From: Algoriphagus sanaruensis | GTDB lineage: Bacteria; Bacteroidota; Bacteroidia; Cytophagales; Cyclobacteriaceae | DNA length: 64,000 nt | Direction of reading: 5' to 3' | NCBI RefSeq assembly: GCF_001593605.1 | Contig: NZ_CP012836.1 | Coordinates: forward strand, 1,926,501-1,990,500 | Shown here: positions 42,981 to 52,474 of the stretch, in pieces | How positions within the stretch are numbered: position 1 is the stretch's first letter | How the letters are laid out: every line of letters begins with the position of its first letter | Program-made: the position numbers and the translations under genes | Notes under the pieces: generated by a model | Databases searched by the model: none | Seen by the model: only the letters and a program-made list of their open reading frames with translations | What the model was told of the DNA's origin: nothing

Positions 42981-45647
42981 ATGAAGAATTTTACTTGGAT
43001 TGCCGTTTTCCTTCTTCCTATTTTCTTGTGGAATTGCAGTAGCAAGGATATTGATCCTTTTGCAACACTAGCTCCTGAAGAAAGTCGATTTACCAAAATC
43101 ACGCTGGTCGAAAAGCTCAATGAGCCGATGGAGCTAGAGGTTCTGGATAATTTCGACGTACTTTTTATTGAACGAGGAGGGAAAATCCGAAAATATATCG
43201 CCGAAACTGGACAGGTAGACGAAGTTGGTTTTTTGGACGTCTATGCCCAAAATGAAGACGGCCTCCTCGGATTAGCTAAGGATCCAAAGTTCAATGAAAA
43301 CCAATGGATTTACTTGTACTATTCACCAGCAGGTCCAGATTCGATCAATCGTCTTTCTCGATTTACCTTGGCGGAAGGATTGCTGGACAAAACCTCTGAG
43401 AAAATTATGCTCGAGGTTCCCGTTTTTCGCGGATGTTGCCATTCCGGTGGATCCTTGGAGTTTGATGCTCAGGGAAATCTGTTTTTGAGTTTGGGAGATG
43501 ATACCACTCCTTTTGAATCAGCGAATTATAATCCGATTGACGAGCGGCCAGGAAGACCGGGAAATGTTGATGCTCAAAAAACTTCCGGAAATACGAATGA
43601 CCTTCGAGGTTCGATCATTCGAATTACCCCACAGCCAGATGGTGCCTACACCATTCCGGAGGGAAATTTATTTCCCATCGGCACTCCCAATGCTCGGCCT
43701 GAAATCTATGTCAAAGGCAACCGAAATCCCTTTCGGATTGCTGTAGATCAACGAAATGGAAATCTATTTTGGGGAGAAGTAGGCCCAGATGCCTCGGTAG
43801 ATAGCCTTAAGCGTGGACCCAAAGGTCACGATGAATTTAACTTGGCTACCAAGCCAGGATTTTTCGGTTGGCCCTACTTTGTGGGGAATAACAAGCCCTA
43901 TTGGAAGTATGATTTTGCAACCGAAGAAAGTTTGTATGAATTTGATCCTGTTGCACCCAAAAACACATCTCCCAATTCCACGGGTTTAGGTATTCTTCCT
44001 CCTGCTACTCCAGCCTTGATTTGGTATCCCTATGATGAATCAGTCGAATTCCCCATGCTAGGCACAGGTGGTCGTAATGCGATGGCAGGACCAGTCTATT
44101 ATCGTTCAGATTATGAAGCATCAGAGGTTCGGTTCCCGGGCTATTACGATGGGAAGGTCTTCTTCTATGATTGGATGCGAAATTGGATTTTCACCGTCAA
44201 GCTGACTGAAAATTTTGAATATGATACCATGGAGCGCTTTATGCCTTCGACCATTTTTGACAAACCGGTAGACATGCAGTTTGCCAAAGATGGCTCCCTT
44301 TACATTCTTGAGTACGGGACGTTTTGGAGTGCTCAAAATGATGATTCGGGAATTTATCGGATTGAATTTGCGGCTGGAAATCGAAAGCCACAGGTCAAAG
44401 CTTCTGCAGATCAACTCATGGGAGCGGCTCCATTGACTGTTTCATTTTCATCCAGCGGAACGCAAGATTTGGATGAAGGAGATCAGCTGAGTTATGAATG
44501 GGATTTTGGAATAGGAGCTAAATCTACTGAGGCCAATCCGGAATTTACATTTAAGGATCCTGGGGTATATCCGGTCACGCTTACGGTCAAGGATAGCCAA
44601 GGTGCTGCTGCAACTGCCAACTTGGAGATCAAAGTCGGAAATGAGGCCCCTAGCGTGAAGATTCAATGGAAAGGAAATCGATCGTTTTACTTTGGTCCTG
44701 AAGCTATCGAATACATTGTTTCAGTCAATGATCGAGAAGATGGGACGATAGATTCCTCTCGTATCAATTTTTCGATTGATTTCCTTGAGGGAGGATTTGA
44801 CTTGATTCAGACTGGTCATCAAGCCGATGAACCGGTTAGTTTGGGAGAAAATTACATTACCCAGGCAGGATGTAAAGCCTGTCATGCAATTGCCAACGAA
44901 TCTATTGGACCAGATTATACTTCTGTTTCCAAGAAGTATCTGAATCAAGCCGATGCTAAATCCTACTTGATCCAAAAAATCACCAATGGTGGAGGGGGAG
45001 TTTGGGGAGAGCGAGTTATGCCAGGGCATACTCATCTGCCCGTTGCACAGGTAGAAGCGATGGTGGATTTTATTTTGGGGATTTCTAATCCAAACTTGAA
45101 TTCCAGAACTCTGCCTCTTTCTGGAAAATATGCCTTGACCCGTACAGATTTGGCTGATGGATATTACTTGGTTCAGGCGGGGTATGAAGATAGGGGAGCC
45201 AATGGACAAGCTTCTATCAAATCCCAAGATGTCCTAATGATTCGAAATTCCACCGTTCGAGCTGCTTCAGCAAATCTGCTTCAAGATGTGGCCAAGGCCA
45301 ACGGTCCACAATTTCAATTTGTCAAATTCACTGCTTCTGGGGCTTGGATTAGATTTGATGAGTTGGATTTGGCAAGTATCCAGAAGGTAGTCTTGGAGCT
45401 CAATCCAGGTGGAACAAAAGGGAAAATCGAAATTCGATCCGGAAGCCCAACGGGAAATTTATTGGGAGAAACGACAGTATTAAGTTCTAAAGATCGCCCG
45501 TCTGGAAATTCAGGCCCGTATTTTTCCATTCCTGTTACTATCAAGGCTTCTCCTGAAATTCAAGACGTGTATCTGGTTTTTGTCCCAGAAGGTGATGTGT
45601 CGATTTGGAATACCTTCAACCTAAATACGATTCGCTTTGAGCGATAG
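42981..45647 (+). CDS. PQQ-type sugar dehydrogenase/PKD/cytochrome c/CBM fusion lipoprotein
   Basis: 888 residues. Lipoprotein signal with Cys19 (FLWNC). Residues about 35-470 form a six-bladed beta-propeller of the glucose/sorbosone dehydrogenase family (LDNFDVLFIERGGKIRKY; RNPFRIAVDQRNGNLFWGEVGPDA). A PKD domain follows (about 475-560), then a short cytochrome c with CKACH near residue 631, and a C-terminal CBM6-like beta-sandwich (about 720-888). The fused haem suggests direct electron transfer from sugar oxidation at the outer membrane. The substrate is unknown. Confidence 0.88.
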   Translation: MKNFTWIAVFLLPIFLWNCSSKDIDPFATLAPEESRFTKITLVEKLNEPMELEVLDNFDVLFIERGGKIRKYIAETGQVDEVGFLDVYAQNEDGLLGLAKDPKFNENQWIYLYYSPAGPDSINRLSRFTLAEGLLDKTSEKIMLEVPVFRGCCHSGGSLEFDAQGNLFLSLGDDTTPFESANYNPIDERPGRPGNVDAQKTSGNTNDLRGSIIRITPQPDGAYTIPEGNLFPIGTPNARPEIYVKGNRNPFRIAVDQRNGNLFWGEVGPDASVDSLKRGPKGHDEFNLATKPGFFGWPYFVGNNKPYWKYDFATEESLYEFDPVAPKNTSPNSTGLGILPPATPALIWYPYDESVEFPMLGTGGRNAMAGPVYYRSDYEASEVRFPGYYDGKVFFYDWMRNWIFTVKLTENFEYDTMERFMPSTIFDKPVDMQFAKDGSLYILEYGTFWSAQNDDSGIYRIEFAAGNRKPQVKASADQLMGAAPLTVSFSSSGTQDLDEGDQLSYEWDFGIGAKSTEANPEFTFKDPGVYPVTLTVKDSQGAAATANLEIKVGNEAPSVKIQWKGNRSFYFGPEAIEYIVSVNDREDGTIDSSRINFSIDFLEGGFDLIQTGHQADEPVSLGENYITQAGCKACHAIANESIGPDYTSVSKKYLNQADAKSYLIQKITNGGGGVWGERVMPGHTHLPVAQVEAMVDFILGISNPNLNSRTLPLSGKYALTRTDLADGYYLVQAGYEDRGANGQASIKSQDVLMIRNSTVRAASANLLQDVAKANGPQFQFVKFTASGAWIRFDELDLASIQKVVLELNPGGTKGKIEIRSGSPTGNLLGETTVLSSKDRPSGNSGPYFSIPVTIKASPEIQDVYLVFVPEGDVSIWNTFNLNTIRFER

Positions 45648-45657
45648 AAAAACATTA

Positions 45658-45692
45658 AAAAAGGGTTTCAGAATCTCTGAAACCCTTTTTTA
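45658..45692. terminator. Bidirectional intrinsic terminator
   Basis: A perfect 15-bp stem (45658-45672 with 45676-45690, core GGGTTTCAGA) with T5 tail and A5 head, between the sugar dehydrogenase gene and the convergent TerB-like gene. Confidence 0.9.
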
Positions 45693-45699
45693 TTTCAAG

Positions 45700-46212
45700 C
45701 TAGGCCAACTGATCTGCAAAAAATGATTTGAGAAGTTTAGCCTCTTCATCGTCTACTTTTTGGTCTTCCAAGACCCGATGCACCAACTCAAAAAGCTCCT
45801 GAAATGAGTAATGATCTCGCAAATGCTCATTCTTTTCTAGCCATTGATTAAGTCGATAAACTTCGTAGGTGTTGATGTCCCCACTAGCTAGAATACCTTC
45901 AAAAATTCCATGAAGGAAGAACAGGTTGGGACGATCAAGCTTCTCTGATCCTATGTCTGCTACAAATTCCCTCAGAATAAGTTTCATTTCTTCTAGCTCC
46001 TCATGATTTACTTTCCCGTCTTCGATGATGGGGTGGACACGTGAATAAAGCTGCTGAAAAGTCTCATTTTCGCACAAGCCCTCATGGACGCTGCACCAGT
46101 TTTTAAGGGCATCATATTCATTTTTGGTGACGATGCCATCAAGTGAAATTCCATAGATCAATCCTGCCAATTGGTAGGCAGCTTCTTGGGTCTCTTTAGT
46201 TTGTAAGTTCAT
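45700..46212 (-). CDS. TerB-like tandem-repeat protein, function unknown
   Basis: 170 residues from ATG 46212 (an upstream in-frame start at 46245 is less likely). Two related halves of about 75 residues, each an all-helical unit with pattern GIxxDGxVxxxEYxxLxxW...ExFxxLxxRVxxIxEDxKVxxEE (about 10-90 and 95-170). This resembles TerB-type or EF-hand-like acidic helical domains. No enzyme motif is visible. A tellurite role would be unsupported. It lies divergent from the aminotransferase, 166 bp away. Confidence 0.75.
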   Translation of the reverse strand: MNLQTKETQEAAYQLAGLIYGISLDGIVTKNEYDALKNWCSVHEGLCENETFQQLYSRVHPIIEDGKVNHEELEEMKLILREFVADIGSEKLDRPNLFFLHGIFEGILASGDINTYEVYRLNQWLEKNEHLRDHYSFQELFELVHRVLEDQKVDDEEAKLLKSFFADQLA

Positions 46213-46378
46213 GGTATTGGGTTTATGTAGAAAAATAAATACCATTTAATTTAGCCACCTTTCGAGAATAAATCGAGTAAAATTTCGATTAAATCGACTT
46301 TATCTCTTTGTTAATGAGCCAGTTTTCTGGATTTCTGGTTAAAGAATAATCTTCTTCAAAACCCTCTCGCTCCACTTT

Positions 46379-47539
46379 ATGGACTGTCAAAAACACCTTT
46401 TCGCGTTAGATTCAAAGGTTACCTATCTCAATAATGCTTATCGTGGACCGATATTGACCAAGGCCGCGAGTTCGATTCAAGAAGATTTGGAACGGATGAA
46501 AAATCCCTTTCAGATGAGTCCGGTGGATTTTTTTACAAGAGTCGATCGGGTGAAAAATCTATTTGCCAATCTTATTCATGCCACCTCTGAAGATATTGCA
46601 ATCATTCCGAGTACTTCTTATGGGTTTGCAGTAGCCCTTTCCAATTGGACGGAGAATCAGGGAAAAAAGGCTATCACCGTGAGCGATGAGTTTCCAAGTG
46701 GTTATTTTTCTGCCAAGCGATGGTCAGAAGAAAATCATGGGCAATTGATCGTGGTGTCTCCAGAAGAAGGTGAAACTTCCTTAGGACCTGTTTGGAATCA
46801 GCGGATTTTGGATTCGATTGATCAAGAAACGGGAGTAGTCTTATTGTCAAGTGTTCACTGGATGAATGGGACGAAGTTCGATTTGAAGGAAATTGGGAAA
46901 AAATGCCGGGAGGTAGGGGCTTTGTTTATTGTGGATGGAACCCAATCTGTCGGGATGATGCCAATGGATGTGGAAGAATTTCAAATTGATGCCCTGATCT
47001 GCGCTACCTACAAATGGATGCTTGGGCCATATTCACTGGCATTAGGATATTTTGGAAAAAGGCTTCAGCAAGGTAAACCCTTAGAGGAGTCCTGGATGAA
47101 CCGAACCAATTCTCGGAATTTTTCGAGCCTTACCGATTACCAATCTGAGTATATTTTAGGAGCAGGGAGATTTGATGTGGGTGAAACCAGCCATTTTCTT
47201 ACCCTGCCTATTTTGGAGGAATCCTTAAAGCAGATTTTGTCCTGGCAACCGGAAAATATGCAAGCCTATGCCCGAACCCTGAAAGTTAGTTTGCTGGATT
47301 TTCAGCAAAAGTGGGGCTTAGGTCTGGATTTGGGGGGATTTTCTTCTGATCACCTGTTTGCTTTGCCACTTCCCAAAGGAATCGTCGTAGATCAAGTAAA
47401 GTCCGCGTTGGAGAAAGAACAGATTTACGTTTCCGTTCGGGGGACAGCCCTTCGAGTTTCGATTAATGTATTTAACGAACCCAAGGATATTGAAAAATTA
47501 ACCCGAGTGTTGGGAGAGGTGTATGCTTCGACTACCTAA
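46379..47539 (+). CDS. Class V aminotransferase-fold PLP enzyme
   Basis: 386 residues. A fold-type I PLP enzyme of the cysteine desulfurase/isopenicillin-N epimerase superfamily. The PLP lysine is in CATYKWMLGPY (about residue 211), preceded by FIVDGTQSVG (Asp binds the pyridine nitrogen). The desulfurase active-site cysteine loop is not evident, so sulfur transfer is not claimed. The substrate is unknown. It is convergent with the sensor kinase and the stops overlap by 8 bp. Confidence 0.87.
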   Translation: MDCQKHLFALDSKVTYLNNAYRGPILTKAASSIQEDLERMKNPFQMSPVDFFTRVDRVKNLFANLIHATSEDIAIIPSTSYGFAVALSNWTENQGKKAITVSDEFPSGYFSAKRWSEENHGQLIVVSPEEGETSLGPVWNQRILDSIDQETGVVLLSSVHWMNGTKFDLKEIGKKCREVGALFIVDGTQSVGMMPMDVEEFQIDALICATYKWMLGPYSLALGYFGKRLQQGKPLEESWMNRTNSRNFSSLTDYQSEYILGAGRFDVGETSHFLTLPILEESLKQILSWQPENMQAYARTLKVSLLDFQQKWGLGLDLGGFSSDHLFALPLPKGIVVDQVKSALEKEQIYVSVRGTALRVSINVFNEPKDIEKLTRVLGEVYASTT

Positions 47540-48884
47540 AATTCAAACTAAATATCGTTCGCTTATCGGCTTCGGAAGTGACTGTTAGGCTTCCTCGATG
47601 CAGGTTCATGATCTGTCTGGAAATGGCCAGCCCGATTCCTGAGCCCGTCTTTTTAGTCGTGTAGAATGGAACAAAAATCCGCTCTAGCGCTTCGGGTACA
47701 ATTCCGGGTCCGTTATCTTCCACTTGAATTTGACTTCCCAAGTCACCTTGGCCAATAGCTCGGATTTGGATTCTCCGGTCGGCTTGATTTTGCAAGGACT
47801 CTGTGGCGTTTTTGATCAAATTGATCAAGATCATGCTGACCTGATCAGGATCACAAGCGATTTCGAGATTTTCAGGGGTAATCAGTTTTTTCACCTCAAT
47901 TTCCTTGGATCGCAATTCTTCCCGCATCAGGTGGCAGACATTTTCAATCAAATCATCCACCGAGACCATGGACTTTTTAGGAAGTGGAATATTGGTATAG
48001 TCCCGATACGCATTGACAAAAGTGACCAGCCCTTTGCTCCGATTAGCGATGGTGTCCAATCCCTCCTGAATATCCAAAAACCCATCTCTCTTAATCAAAA
48101 TGCCCTCTGGTTGGACAAAGCTATCTTCATCCAAGATCGTTCGAAGTGAATCCACCAAGCTCGAAATCGGAGTGATTGAATTCATGATTTCATGGCGGAG
48201 AACCTTGGTGAGATTTTGCCATGCTTCTAGTTCGTTCGATTGCAATTCAGCATTGATATTTTGAAAGGAAAGCAAAGTCCAGCTTGTACCGCCCATTTTC
48301 AGGGCTGTAGATTGAATGATCAGGTGTAAGGTTGGATTGACTTTAAAGGAAAGGCGCTGCCCAGGCTTGATTTCCATGATTTCTTGAAGAAGCTGGACTG
48401 AGAGTTTTCCTAAATCCGAAATATCCCGAAACTGAGGGATTTGAAGGAGTTGCTTGGCGGCGTTATTGATGACACCAATTTTTCCTTCGGCGTTAAATGA
48501 AATTATGCCGGTATTGATGTGCTGAATGATGACCTGGAGAAAAAGCATTTGCTCCTCTTTTTCAGCTCGAGTTTGCTTAAATACCTCCATCACTTCATTG
48601 AAGGCTTGGTTGACTTCTCGAAAGGAACCTCCCATTTTACTATCGGAGGTAAAGGAGGAAGAAAAGTCAGTAAAACGGATGGAATCCAGAAAGCGCGCCA
48701 ACTTATGATTGATCGAGTTGACGTAATAGATCATTTCACCTGCCAAAAATCCGACTGCCAAGAGTAAAATACCTGGAGCAAGCAGCAATCCTTGGGTGTA
48801 ATACAGCCAAATCCCCAAGAAAATACAGACTGCAATTCCAAGTACCCGGAGGGTGATTCCAACCGAAAACCGTTTATAGACCAT
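47532..48884 (-). CDS. NtrY-like sensor histidine kinase
   Basis: 450 residues. Two N-terminal membrane segments (about 12-56), a HAMP-like linker, a PAS domain (about 115-215), HisKA with His231 (KVLRHEIMNSITPIS), and HATPase (VEDNGPGIVPEAL, GSGIGLAISR). The HEIMNSITP box is typical of the NtrY/AtoS-type kinases paired with sigma-54 activators. It overlaps the regulator gene by 11 bp, so the pair is co-expressed. Confidence 0.92.
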   Translation of the reverse strand: MVYKRFSVGITLRVLGIAVCIFLGIWLYYTQGLLLAPGILLLAVGFLAGEMIYYVNSINHKLARFLDSIRFTDFSSSFTSDSKMGGSFREVNQAFNEVMEVFKQTRAEKEEQMLFLQVIIQHINTGIISFNAEGKIGVINNAAKQLLQIPQFRDISDLGKLSVQLLQEIMEIKPGQRLSFKVNPTLHLIIQSTALKMGGTSWTLLSFQNINAELQSNELEAWQNLTKVLRHEIMNSITPISSLVDSLRTILDEDSFVQPEGILIKRDGFLDIQEGLDTIANRSKGLVTFVNAYRDYTNIPLPKKSMVSVDDLIENVCHLMREELRSKEIEVKKLITPENLEIACDPDQVSMILINLIKNATESLQNQADRRIQIRAIGQGDLGSQIQVEDNGPGIVPEALERIFVPFYTTKKTGSGIGLAISRQIMNLHRGSLTVTSEADKRTIFSLNFR

Positions 48885-50262
48885 ATTTTTCTAGTCTTCG
48901 ATAGAGGGAAGATCGGGTGAGCCCCAATTCTTCCGCAGCACGGGTGATATGTCCATTGTGTTTTTGAAGTGCCTTTCGAATCAGGATCCGCTCGACGTCT
49001 TCGATATTCAAATGCTCAAGGCTGACATTTTCCTCGGATTTCTCAGCTTGTCCCATTTTATTGAGAAAGAGATCTTCAGGCTGTAGCACATTGTGATTAC
49101 TCATAATTACTGCACGCTCGATACTATGCTGTAGCTCCCGGATATTTCCAGGCCAATGATATTTCGCCATTCGTTTGAGGAGTGGTTCGGATGCTTTTCG
49201 GATGTCCTTGTTGTACTTTTTGGAATAGTAGGAAATAAAATGATCTGCCAACAAAGGAATATCCTCTACTCGATCCCGAAGTGGTGGAAGGGTGATTTCA
49301 ATCGTATTGATTCGATAAAGTAAATCCTGTCGAAACGTGTTTTCATAAACCATCGAATAGATCGGCATATTGGTCGCAGAAATCAATCGGATATTGACAT
49401 CCACTGGTTTGTTAGCACCTACACGGGTTACTTGACGATTTTGCAGAGCGGCTAAAAGTTTGGACTGAAGAGCCATCGGTAGGTTGCCGATTTCATCCAA
49501 AAAAAGCGTCCCCTTATGAGCTTGTTCAAATCGCCCGGCGCGATCTTCTTTGGCATCTGTAAATGATCCTTTTTTATGGCCGAATAGTTCGGATTCAAAC
49601 AAGGTCGTGGTGATTGATCCCAAGTCCACCCCCACGAAAGCTTCCCGATTTCGTCGAGAATGTCGGTGAATGGCCCGGGCGACAAGTTCCTTTCCTGTTC
49701 CGTTTTCTCCTAAAATTAGCACATTGGCATCCGTAGAAGCCACCCGTTCGATAGTTTCAAATACCTTTTGCATGGCCGGACTTTGGCCGATGATATCTTT
49801 GAATTTGTTGTCGATATCTTCCTGCAAGGTTTGCTTTTGGTCTTTGAGGAGATTGACTTCCAACTTGGATTGGCGAAGTTGAAGTGCAGAATTGAGAGTG
49901 GCGAGTAGGCGTTCGTTTTCCCAAGGTTTTAGCACAAAATCTGTTGCACCTTCTTTGATAGCTTTTACTGCGAGGTTGACATCTCCGTAGGCAGTAATCA
50001 ATACCACTACAGCTGAAGGATCGAGTTCGAGAATTCGATCCAACCAATAAAAACCCTCCTGTCCAGAACTCACATCCTTGGTGAAGTTCATGTCCAATAG
50101 GATCACATCATAGTTTTCATTGTGCGTTAAAATCGGCAAAAGGTCGGGGTTGGTCTCCGTATCTACCTGAGCAAAATGCCTTTTGAGAAAAATCTTCGCA
50201 GCTTTGAGAAGGTCTTCATTGTCGTCGACGATGAGAATTTTGCCGAATCGTTGCTCATTCAT
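48874..50262 (-). CDS. Sigma-54-dependent response regulator (NtrC family)
   Basis: 462 residues. REC domain (1-125, phospho-Asp57 in VILLDMNFT), central AAA+ domain (about 155-390; Walker A GENGTGKE at 185-192; sigma-54-contact loop reading GSFTDA at 232-237 instead of GAFTGA; Walker B GTLFLDEIG), and a Fis-type helix-turn-helix at the C-terminus (LTRSSLYRRLEKYGL). It would activate sigma-54 promoters when phosphorylated by the adjacent kinase. It diverges from the efflux operon, and the shared 320-bp gap contains the dyad described at 50444. Confidence 0.93.
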   Translation of the reverse strand: MNEQRFGKILIVDDNEDLLKAAKIFLKRHFAQVDTETNPDLLPILTHNENYDVILLDMNFTKDVSSGQEGFYWLDRILELDPSAVVVLITAYGDVNLAVKAIKEGATDFVLKPWENERLLATLNSALQLRQSKLEVNLLKDQKQTLQEDIDNKFKDIIGQSPAMQKVFETIERVASTDANVLILGENGTGKELVARAIHRHSRRNREAFVGVDLGSITTTLFESELFGHKKGSFTDAKEDRAGRFEQAHKGTLFLDEIGNLPMALQSKLLAALQNRQVTRVGANKPVDVNIRLISATNMPIYSMVYENTFRQDLLYRINTIEITLPPLRDRVEDIPLLADHFISYYSKKYNKDIRKASEPLLKRMAKYHWPGNIRELQHSIERAVIMSNHNVLQPEDLFLNKMGQAEKSEENVSLEHLNIEDVERILIRKALQKHNGHITRAAEELGLTRSSLYRRLEKYGL

Positions 50263-50443
50263 AGGTTATAAAATTTAATTGGACAGGTAAAAGCGCCTGT
50301 TAGGAGGGATTCCAAAAGTTTGCCGAAAATAGAATCCCAGTGAAATTTTTAATAAATGCTCGTTTACGGCCAAAATTGGTCGATTTTGATCCTTTCGTAA
50401 GTGAACTTAAGATAGAAATAAAAAATCGGGATTGAGGCAGTTT

Positions 50444-50469
50444 TGTTCGCTGGCGGACGAAAATGTTCG
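50444..50469 (+). promoter_or_regulatory. Candidate enhancer (UAS) for the sigma-54 regulator, HlyD side
   Basis: Three hexamers at exact 10-bp steps: TGTTCG (50444), CGGACG (50454), TGTTCG (50464). The first pair forms a TGttCG-N4-CGgACx dyad. Similar dyads lie upstream of four other units in this island. The position, about 60 bp before a -24-like motif, suits an activator binding site. Confidence 0.55.
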
Positions 50470-50531
50470 AGAAGGATTTCCAGATCCATGCCCAAACCTT
50501 CCTTTTTAGCCAGTTCAGACCATTTTTTTGA

Positions 50532-50547
50532 TGGCACAGCCTTTGGC
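50532..50547 (+). promoter_or_regulatory. Candidate sigma-54 -24/-12 promoter for the efflux operon
   Basis: TGGCAC-N5-TTGG matches the sigma-54 consensus TGGCAC-N5-TTGC except for the last base, 36 bp before the HlyD ATG. The paired sigma-54 activator is the divergent neighbour. Confidence 0.45.
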
Positions 50548-50582
50548 ACATTGGAACATGCCGATAAAATGGCAATCAACAC

Positions 50583-51833
50583 ATGGACCGAAAGATTGAA
50601 AAGAAAACATGGACTCCTCGAAGAATCGCTGCCCTAGTAGGCGGATTGGTTTTGGTTGGGGGAATTATTTACCAACTGGGATTTGCAGATCATCGATCTA
50701 CGATGAATGTGGAAAAAGATCGTTTGAGTATTGGCACTGTGAAGACTGGAGAGTTTACCGATTACATTCTAGTATCTGGGCAAATTGAGCCTGCTCGTAC
50801 GGTTTACCTCGATGCCATCGAAGGCGGTGTCATCCATCAGGTGGTTCGGGAGTCGGGAGCTTTGGTCAAGCGGGGTGATACGATTTTGGTACTCAATAAT
50901 TCCAATCTTCAACTGGATGTGATGCAGCGAGAGACCATGCTTTATGAGCAGATCAATAACCTTCGTCAAACCCGTTTGCTTTTGGACCAAAACGATCTGA
51001 ATCAACAAGGTCAACTCGCTGAAATCGATTATCAAATCAGTCTTTTGGAACCTCAATACAAGCGGTTTAAAGAATTGCACGATAAAAAATTGGTGTCAGA
51101 TCGTGAATTTGAGGAGGTGAAAGAGCAATATGAATACAATGTCAAGCGCAGAAAGTTGACCTATGCTTCGTATCGCAATGACTCCATTGCCCGATCTATT
51201 CAGCTCAATCAACTTCGACTATCCGAAAACAGAATGCAAGCCTCCCTTACTGGTGTGGGAAATATTTTGGATAATCTAATCATTACTGCACCCATTGCCG
51301 GTCAGTTGGCTACTCCACAACAACTAGAAATCGGTCAAGCAATCAATCCTGGTCAGCGCTATGGACAAATCGATATTTTGGATGAATTCAAAGTCCGAGT
51401 GCCTGTGGATGAATTGTATTTACCACGAATCAGCGCTGGACTTCGCGGTAAGTTTTCGCTTAGCGGCCAGGAATACGAGCTTGAAATCACCAAAATCTAT
51501 CCAACAATTACCAATGGTCGCTTTGAAGTAGACATGGAATTTACCGGCGAGCGTCCAGAGGGAATAAGAAGAGGACAGAGTGTAAGGATCCGCTTGGAAT
51601 TAGGTCAAAGTGAACAAAGCTTATTGCTACCTACGGGTGGGTTCTTCAAAGATACTGGCGGCAACTGGGTTTATGTACTCAATGCAGCTGGAAATGCTGA
51701 GAAGAGAAATATCCGTTTAGGAAGGAAAAACCCTGAATTCTATGAAGTCTTGGAAGGCTTGGTAGAAGGAGAAAAAGTCATCATCAGCGGCTATGAGAAT
51801 TTTGGGGATAATGAGGTGTTGAATTTGAGGTAA
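50583..51833 (+). CDS. HlyD/MacA-type periplasmic adaptor protein
   Basis: 416 residues. One N-terminal membrane anchor (about 15-32), a lipoyl-like hairpin domain (VYLDAIEGGVIHQVVRESGALVKRGD), a long coiled coil (about 115-220), and beta-barrel and membrane-proximal domains (LLPTGGFFKDTGGNWVYVL). It links an inner-membrane ABC exporter to an outer-membrane channel in tripartite efflux. The matching ATPase gene is about 800 bp downstream, separated by the four-helix-bundle cassette. No TolC-type gene is in the window. Confidence 0.9.
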   Translation: MDRKIEKKTWTPRRIAALVGGLVLVGGIIYQLGFADHRSTMNVEKDRLSIGTVKTGEFTDYILVSGQIEPARTVYLDAIEGGVIHQVVRESGALVKRGDTILVLNNSNLQLDVMQRETMLYEQINNLRQTRLLLDQNDLNQQGQLAEIDYQISLLEPQYKRFKELHDKKLVSDREFEEVKEQYEYNVKRRKLTYASYRNDSIARSIQLNQLRLSENRMQASLTGVGNILDNLIITAPIAGQLATPQQLEIGQAINPGQRYGQIDILDEFKVRVPVDELYLPRISAGLRGKFSLSGQEYELEITKIYPTITNGRFEVDMEFTGERPEGIRRGQSVRIRLELGQSEQSLLLPTGGFFKDTGGNWVYVLNAAGNAEKRNIRLGRKNPEFYEVLEGLVEGEKVIISGYENFGDNEVLNLR

Positions 51834-51836
51834 GAT

Positions 51837-51884
51837 GGAAGACGGAAGACCGGAGACAGATGATCAAAGACGGGAGACCGGAGA
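51837..51884 (+). repeat. Left inverted-repeat arm of the S23 cassette
   Basis: Two short units share the core AGACGGrAGACCGGAGA (51839-51856 and 51866-51884). The reverse complement of this core (CTTCcGTCTCCCGTCTT type) recurs on the other side of the four-helix-bundle gene in the 62-bp repeat, so the two flanks are inverted relative to each other. Confidence 0.7.
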
Positions 51885-51986
51885 TTGGTTCAGAGTTTCT
51901 GGAATAGGTAGAAGATTGATTGTTTTCTATCCTTGATTTTGGTGAATAACTTTATATTAAGGTCTGATAATCAAATCAATAAATAG

Positions 51987-52340
51987 ATGAGCTTTAAATT
52001 TGAAAAACTTTTGATTTGGCAAAAGGCTATGGATCTGGCTGAAGATATCCAAAAATTATCCAAAAGGTTTCCAAAAGAGGAGCAATATAACCTCACAAGC
52101 CAAATCAATAGAGCTGTAGATTCTATTGCCTTAAATATTGCCGAGGGTTCAATAATCCAATCCAATCCAGAGCAGCATAGGTTTTTGGGCTATGCTATTA
52201 GATCAATTGCTGAGGTAGTGACATGCCTTCATAAGGCCAAGAGAAGAGCTTATTTATCGGATGAAGAGTTTGAAAAATTGTATAAGGACTTTCAAGATTT
52301 GATGAATATGACTATAGGCTTTAAAAACAAAATTAATTAG
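51987..52340 (+). CDS. Four-helix-bundle protein (S23 / rRNA intervening-sequence type)
   Basis: 117 residues. The characteristic pattern FEKLLIWQKAMDLA... then LTSQINRAVDSIALNIAEG, and a tail of helices, matches the four-helix-bundle S23 family (related to Avd of diversity-generating retroelements). The role is unknown; S23 was first found in intervening sequences of 23S rRNA, but no rRNA is here. It sits alone between efflux genes and is flanked by inverted repeats, suggesting insertion. No reverse transcriptase or template repeat is nearby. Confidence 0.9.
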   Translation: MSFKFEKLLIWQKAMDLAEDIQKLSKRFPKEEQYNLTSQINRAVDSIALNIAEGSIIQSNPEQHRFLGYAIRSIAEVVTCLHKAKRRAYLSDEEFEKLYKDFQDLMNMTIGFKNKIN

Positions 52341-52474
52341 GGAATAACCTACCATTTTTAATTCAGCTAATGCAACCTATCGAATAATTTATACATCTAT
52401 AAACTCAAGCTCTTTAATCTTTAATAATAAAAAACCTTATCCACTAAAAAATAAACAACCGATGGGTCAAGAGA

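Noticed and set aside
45700..46212. Tellurite resistance function
   Set aside because: Only a loose TerB-like helical pattern, without other ter genes.
46379..47539. Cysteine desulfurase (SufS/IscS) role for the class V enzyme
   Set aside because: The fold is right, but the active-site cysteine loop is not visible and no Suf/Isc neighbours exist.
51987..52340. Diversity-generating retroelement (Avd-like protein)
   Set aside because: Searched nearby for a reverse transcriptase and template/variable repeats and found none. S23 family membership alone does not imply a DGR.
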